NCBI RefSeq assembly: GCF_047511655.1
Contig: NC_133391.1
Span: forward strand, 103,701,384-103,765,383
Direction of reading: 5' to 3'
Length of the DNA: 64,000 nucleotides
Source of the DNA: Castor canadensis
Taxonomy: Eukaryota > Chordata > Mammalia > Rodentia > Castoridae
Positions 61,309 through 64,000 of the stretch are shown in pieces; the stretch's first letter is position 1; each line of letters opens with the position of its first letter. The notes beneath the pieces are model-generated. The model was given only the letters and a program-made list of their open reading frames with translations. It ran no database searches and had not been told where the DNA came from. A program made the position numbers and the translations under genes.

Positions 61309-62747
61309 CTTCTGCCCAAGTAGCAGGATGTAGTACTGGATGATTTACTTAGGAGGCCATTCGTTATCTTTCCAATTGCCAATTTATAAGGCACCCTGTT
61401 TTTGTCTACTTAATTTTTCTTCATATATGTGCACTCCCAGTTTTTCACCTTGTCTAAGGGGAAGCAAGAAGGATGGCCTGATCGACTGTAGTACACAAAA
61501 CAAGCCTAGACCCAAACCAGCTGCTGGATAGCGCTACATAAGCTTGTTTCCCACAGATCCAATATAGCCGCTTGGGTGCCCTCCAATCTATTTATGCAGT
61601 AAGATTGCCCCAAGCTTTCTGGAGATTAGAAAAGTTGGCCAGTGGGTGGGGCTGGGGTTCTGTGTGGTTTGGAGCTCCCCATCATTGGGTCTTTTGGGCA
61701 GTGTCATTGCAAAATTTCTGTCCTAAACAAGTTAAATCCCCTGCCAGAGTAGAGAATTGGCTTTTTGGGTGGGAGATACAGTAATTCCCAATGACAAAAG
61801 TTGTTAGGACCCAGAGGCTGGGGAAGGCTGTCTCATCAAAGGGCCCTTGCTTCCCATGGCCAGGGGTCGCCCATGTTGGTTCGCTCACAAACAGCAGGAA
61901 GCAACATTCAGTGCCTGAGTCTTGTTTGACTCAACCAATGAGAGGAACAAGTTTTTGGTCTTGTCAGATAGAGGGAACTCAATTTTCATTTCCTCATAAA
62001 AGGAATGAAATGGTAAGAGGAGCTCTCATGGTTGATAGTATTAACTTGAGGTGCCATAGGGTCCTGGGATTGTACCCCCTTCCATTTATCTTTACACCAA
62101 CCTTACATCCCTGTTCCCAATCTGAGTTCTTTAGTATGGTAAAATTTACAGGATTACAGTCACTAAGTGTACAGTGAGGTGTAGGTGTTCCCTTGTGGAG
62201 GAGAGCCCAGTGCCCTACTTTCTGCCACGTAGCCCATGAGACACAACTCCAGAAAGCACAATAATACAACCTGCACCACCTCATGACCCGCCACATGGGT
62301 CCAGGCACATGTGTTTATCATTTAACACCTTGGCTCTCTCCCAGGCTAGGCCTCTACATCCCCCACTATCTCAGCTTAGGGCTGCACATGCGTCAGAAAA
62401 AACTGACACTGGTTTATCAAGGTTGAATACCTGGGTATGGTTGATGAGGTCCCTAATTCCTCCCCTGATAGTGCCATCAAATGTCTGGACCTCCAACCAT
62501 TGTTCCCAAGGGCTGTAGGTGAGGGTGAAGCAGATATGCTGATTACCATGGGAACACACTGAAGAGATGGTATTGTTGTGAGTGCATAACCGGATGATGG
62601 TGCCTGCGCAGGAATAGTAAGTATGGAAAAGCCAAGTCTTGGTGACAACACTTCCTGCCTGAGTAGAATGCATACATAGGTCACAGGATAAGGGCTCTGG
62701 GACTACGAAGGGAAACTACATCAGTAACAATAAACAGTAATTATGCA

Positions 62748-62888
62748 TCATGCCCAAAAGAGGTAGAAGAAAGCTAATAAAAACTTTTCACCATAATTCC
62801 AGTTGGTGCGGGCAGTTTCTGCCAAACCTATGGTAAGGATTAGGGTGAGAACTACAGCAACAGATACAGATAAGGGGTGACAATGCAT
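62748..62888 (-). pseudogene. ERV env leader peptide remnant
   Basis: Met at 62888, a short polar start, then a run of Val, Leu, Ile and Ala (about residues 7-22) and a likely signal-peptidase site after Gly-Leu-Ala. A TGA ends the frame at 62748, before the SU region. This fits the start of env, about 220 bases after the pol stop. Confidence 0.65.
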
Positions 62889-63108
62889 TACAGTAAAATT
62901 ACTGACATAGAAACAGTTCATCTATCCTGTTAGACAGTTGATTCCTCATGCTTCTGCCATGCGTAGACTAGTCAGCTTCCAGAGTGACTAGAGCAGGGCT
63001 GTCTCATTGATCATGGTCCCCTGTTGTTTCCTGGGAAGAGGAGTCCTATCAAGGGAGGGTCCTGACATTCCAGAGGGTGATCTTACACAGTGAAGCTGGA
63101 TCAGGGAT

Positions 63109-64000
63109 TCACCCCCACTCAAGAGAAGCTGGCTTGACCTGGCTATAGTGGATCCAAGGAGATATCTCTGCTACTTTGACTGCACTAGGAGTAGAAAAAA
63201 TAACAACAAAAGGACCTCTCCAATGAGGCTTTAACAGTTGGACATTCCATTCCTTTACCCATACAGCATCCCCTGGCCTGTAAGGGTGCATGGGAGTTGT
63301 CAAGTTGGCAGGAAATGTTGCCTGGACCCAGTCATTGATCTTTGAGAGAGTCAACCTGAGGGCCTGCATCTGCTGCCTCATAGTGAGGTCACCTATTTCC
63401 TTAAGGTCCCCCCTTATATCCTTGATTAAGAAGGATGGGCATCCATAAAGGACTTCAAAGGGTGAGAGCCCTGTCTGCTTCATAGGACTAGAGCTAATCC
63501 TTAGCAATGCTGTGGGCAGTAATTGGTCCCACTGAGGATGGTTTTCACTGACACAGTATTAGTAACTGTGGTTTTAGGGTTCTATTCATATACTCCACTT
63601 TTCCTGAATTCTGGGTGTGGAAGGCTGTATGCAACTTCCAGGTGATTCCTAAGCCCTTAGCCATTAGCTTTACCACCTCAGCCACAAAGGCTGACCCATT
63701 ATCTGACCCAATTGACACAGGTATTCCAAACCAAGGGATGATTTCCTTTAACAGACATCTGCCCACCTCCTTTAACAGATATCTGCCCACCTCCTCCATG
63801 AAGGCTTCCATCCATCTTGACAAAGTACAAACAAACACCAAGAGATATTTGCATCCTCGAACTCATGGCATTTCAGTGAAGTCTACAATCAAGTTTTCAA
63901 GAGGAGTTCTACAAGTACTCTGCACCTGTGGAGGAGCATTTAGCCCTTGTCTGGGGTTATTTTTAGCACATAGGCTACATCACTCACATCCTGCCTTACT
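63109..64000 (-). pseudogene. ERV pol remnant: integrase
   Basis: Integrase joins viral DNA to host DNA. From the window edge: a Cys-x2-Cys pair of the zinc-binding domain (63968-63979); the first catalytic Asp in D-F-T-E (codon 63881-63883); the second in S-D-N-G; and the Glu in K-V-E-Y-M-N. So all three residues of the D,D-35-E triad are still encoded. The C-terminal piece (63507-63109) has the S-P-F-E-V-L-Y-G motif and a GPY/F-like domain (W-R-G-P-F). Breaks: stops at 63980-63982 and 63863-63865, and a frameshift near 63546. A 24-base tandem duplication sits at 63746-63793. The upstream part of pol is outside the window. Confidence 0.88.
63746..63793 (-). repeat. 24-bp tandem duplication in integrase
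   Basis: Two adjacent copies (63746-63769 and 63770-63793) differ at one base (C or T). The length is a multiple of three, so the duplication adds eight codons in frame between the first and second catalytic Asp. Confidence 0.9.

Larger units (their letters stand above)
60880..62888 (-). pseudogene. ERV envelope gene remnant
   Basis: Env would encode a surface (SU) and a transmembrane (TM) subunit that bind a receptor and fuse membranes. A 46-codon frame at 62888-62748 starts with Met and has a hydrophobic leader (signal peptide), then a stop. SU pieces follow in other frames: 62673-62371 (several Cys and NxT sites), 62308-61994 and 61888-61682, then a Tyr-Trp-Ile-Cys-Gly segment near 61561. 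TM is the open frame at 61308-60880 with a heptad-like region, a C-x7-C-C motif near residue 62 and a hydrophobic anchor at its end. The frame changes at least three times and several stops intervene, so the gene is dead. The cytoplasmic tail is cut short by the stop at 60880. Confidence 0.85.
60412..64000 (-). mobile_element. Class I (gammaretrovirus-like) endogenous retrovirus, 3' part
   Basis: Reading on the minus strand from 64000 to 60412 the order is integrase, env, polypurine tract, LTR, as in a provirus. The env transmembrane subunit has the paired-cysteine motif of gamma-type envelopes, and the integrase ends in a GPY/F-like domain. Gag, protease, reverse transcriptase and the 5' LTR would lie beyond the window edge. 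All coding parts are broken, so no protein of full length can be made. Confidence 0.9.

Noticed and set aside
61791-62177. A 128-codon plus-strand frame.
   Set aside because: It is the antisense shadow of the env remnant, whose cysteine and glycosylation pattern is on the minus strand.
63545-63841. First impression that the integrase had lost its first catalytic Asp (Cys in the V-F-V-C-T segment).
   Set aside because: That position is not the catalytic one. The first catalytic Asp is upstream in D-F-T-E (codon 63881-63883) and is still encoded.
1-64000. CRISPR array, operon, phage or other prokaryotic system.
   Set aside because: There is no regular repeat-spacer pattern and no dense coding. 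The repeats are mammalian throughout.

Overview
This is mammalian nuclear DNA, AT-rich and without any recognisable functional protein-coding gene. Open frames are short and scattered, and no conserved coding exon or CpG island is visible. The interspersed repeats are those of a placental mammal: MIR, L2, old L1, MLT1-type LTRs and a hAT/MER element. On top of these sits a rodent-type young layer. It consists of tRNA-derived ID-like SINEs (A box near TGGCTCAAGTGG, B box GAGTTCAAACC), 7SL-derived B1-like monomers and fusions of the two (B4-like, some with two B1 units). I infer a rodent; the ID/B1 fusions and the L1 3' tail remind me of castorimorph (beaver-like) genomes, but this cannot be settled from the window alone. 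The DNA is intergenic or lies in a very large intron.

Layout: 1-13.4 kb is mostly unique AT-rich sequence with a few SINEs and MIR/L2 scraps. 13.4-21.3 kb is repeat-dense. It holds an old MIR split by an MLT1 that was itself hit by a SINE, a tiny U6 snRNA retropseudogene at 18.9 kb, and an old L1 3' end carrying two SINEs. 23.3-24.1 kb is a younger antisense L1 fragment. 26-38 kb mixes MIR, L2, L1 and SINEs. 38.2-45.3 kb is strikingly poor in repeats and is the best candidate for conserved regulatory sequence. 45.3-50.7 kb holds MLT1-type LTRs, two perfect hairpins and an L1 pair in inverted arrangement. 51.2-51.5 kb is a hAT/MER element. 52-56.2 kb is one old antisense L1 interrupted by a nested pair of elements and by SINEs. 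57-60.1 kb has SINEs, a MIR and an MLT1-type LTR.

The only retroviral coding remnant is at the right edge. It is a minus-strand class I (gammaretrovirus-like) endogenous retrovirus, reading from the window edge at 64000 down to 60412: the integrase part of pol, then env, a polypurine tract and a 3' LTR of about 324 bp with TATA box and AATAAA signal. Both pol and env are broken by stop codons and frameshifts. The rest of the provirus (5' LTR, gag, most of pol) would lie beyond 64000.

No CRISPR array, operon, origin or novel multi-gene system is present. The points of interest are evolutionary: nested insertions, composite SINEs, a mini U6 retrocopy, a possible twin-primed L1, and features of the ERV env and integrase.
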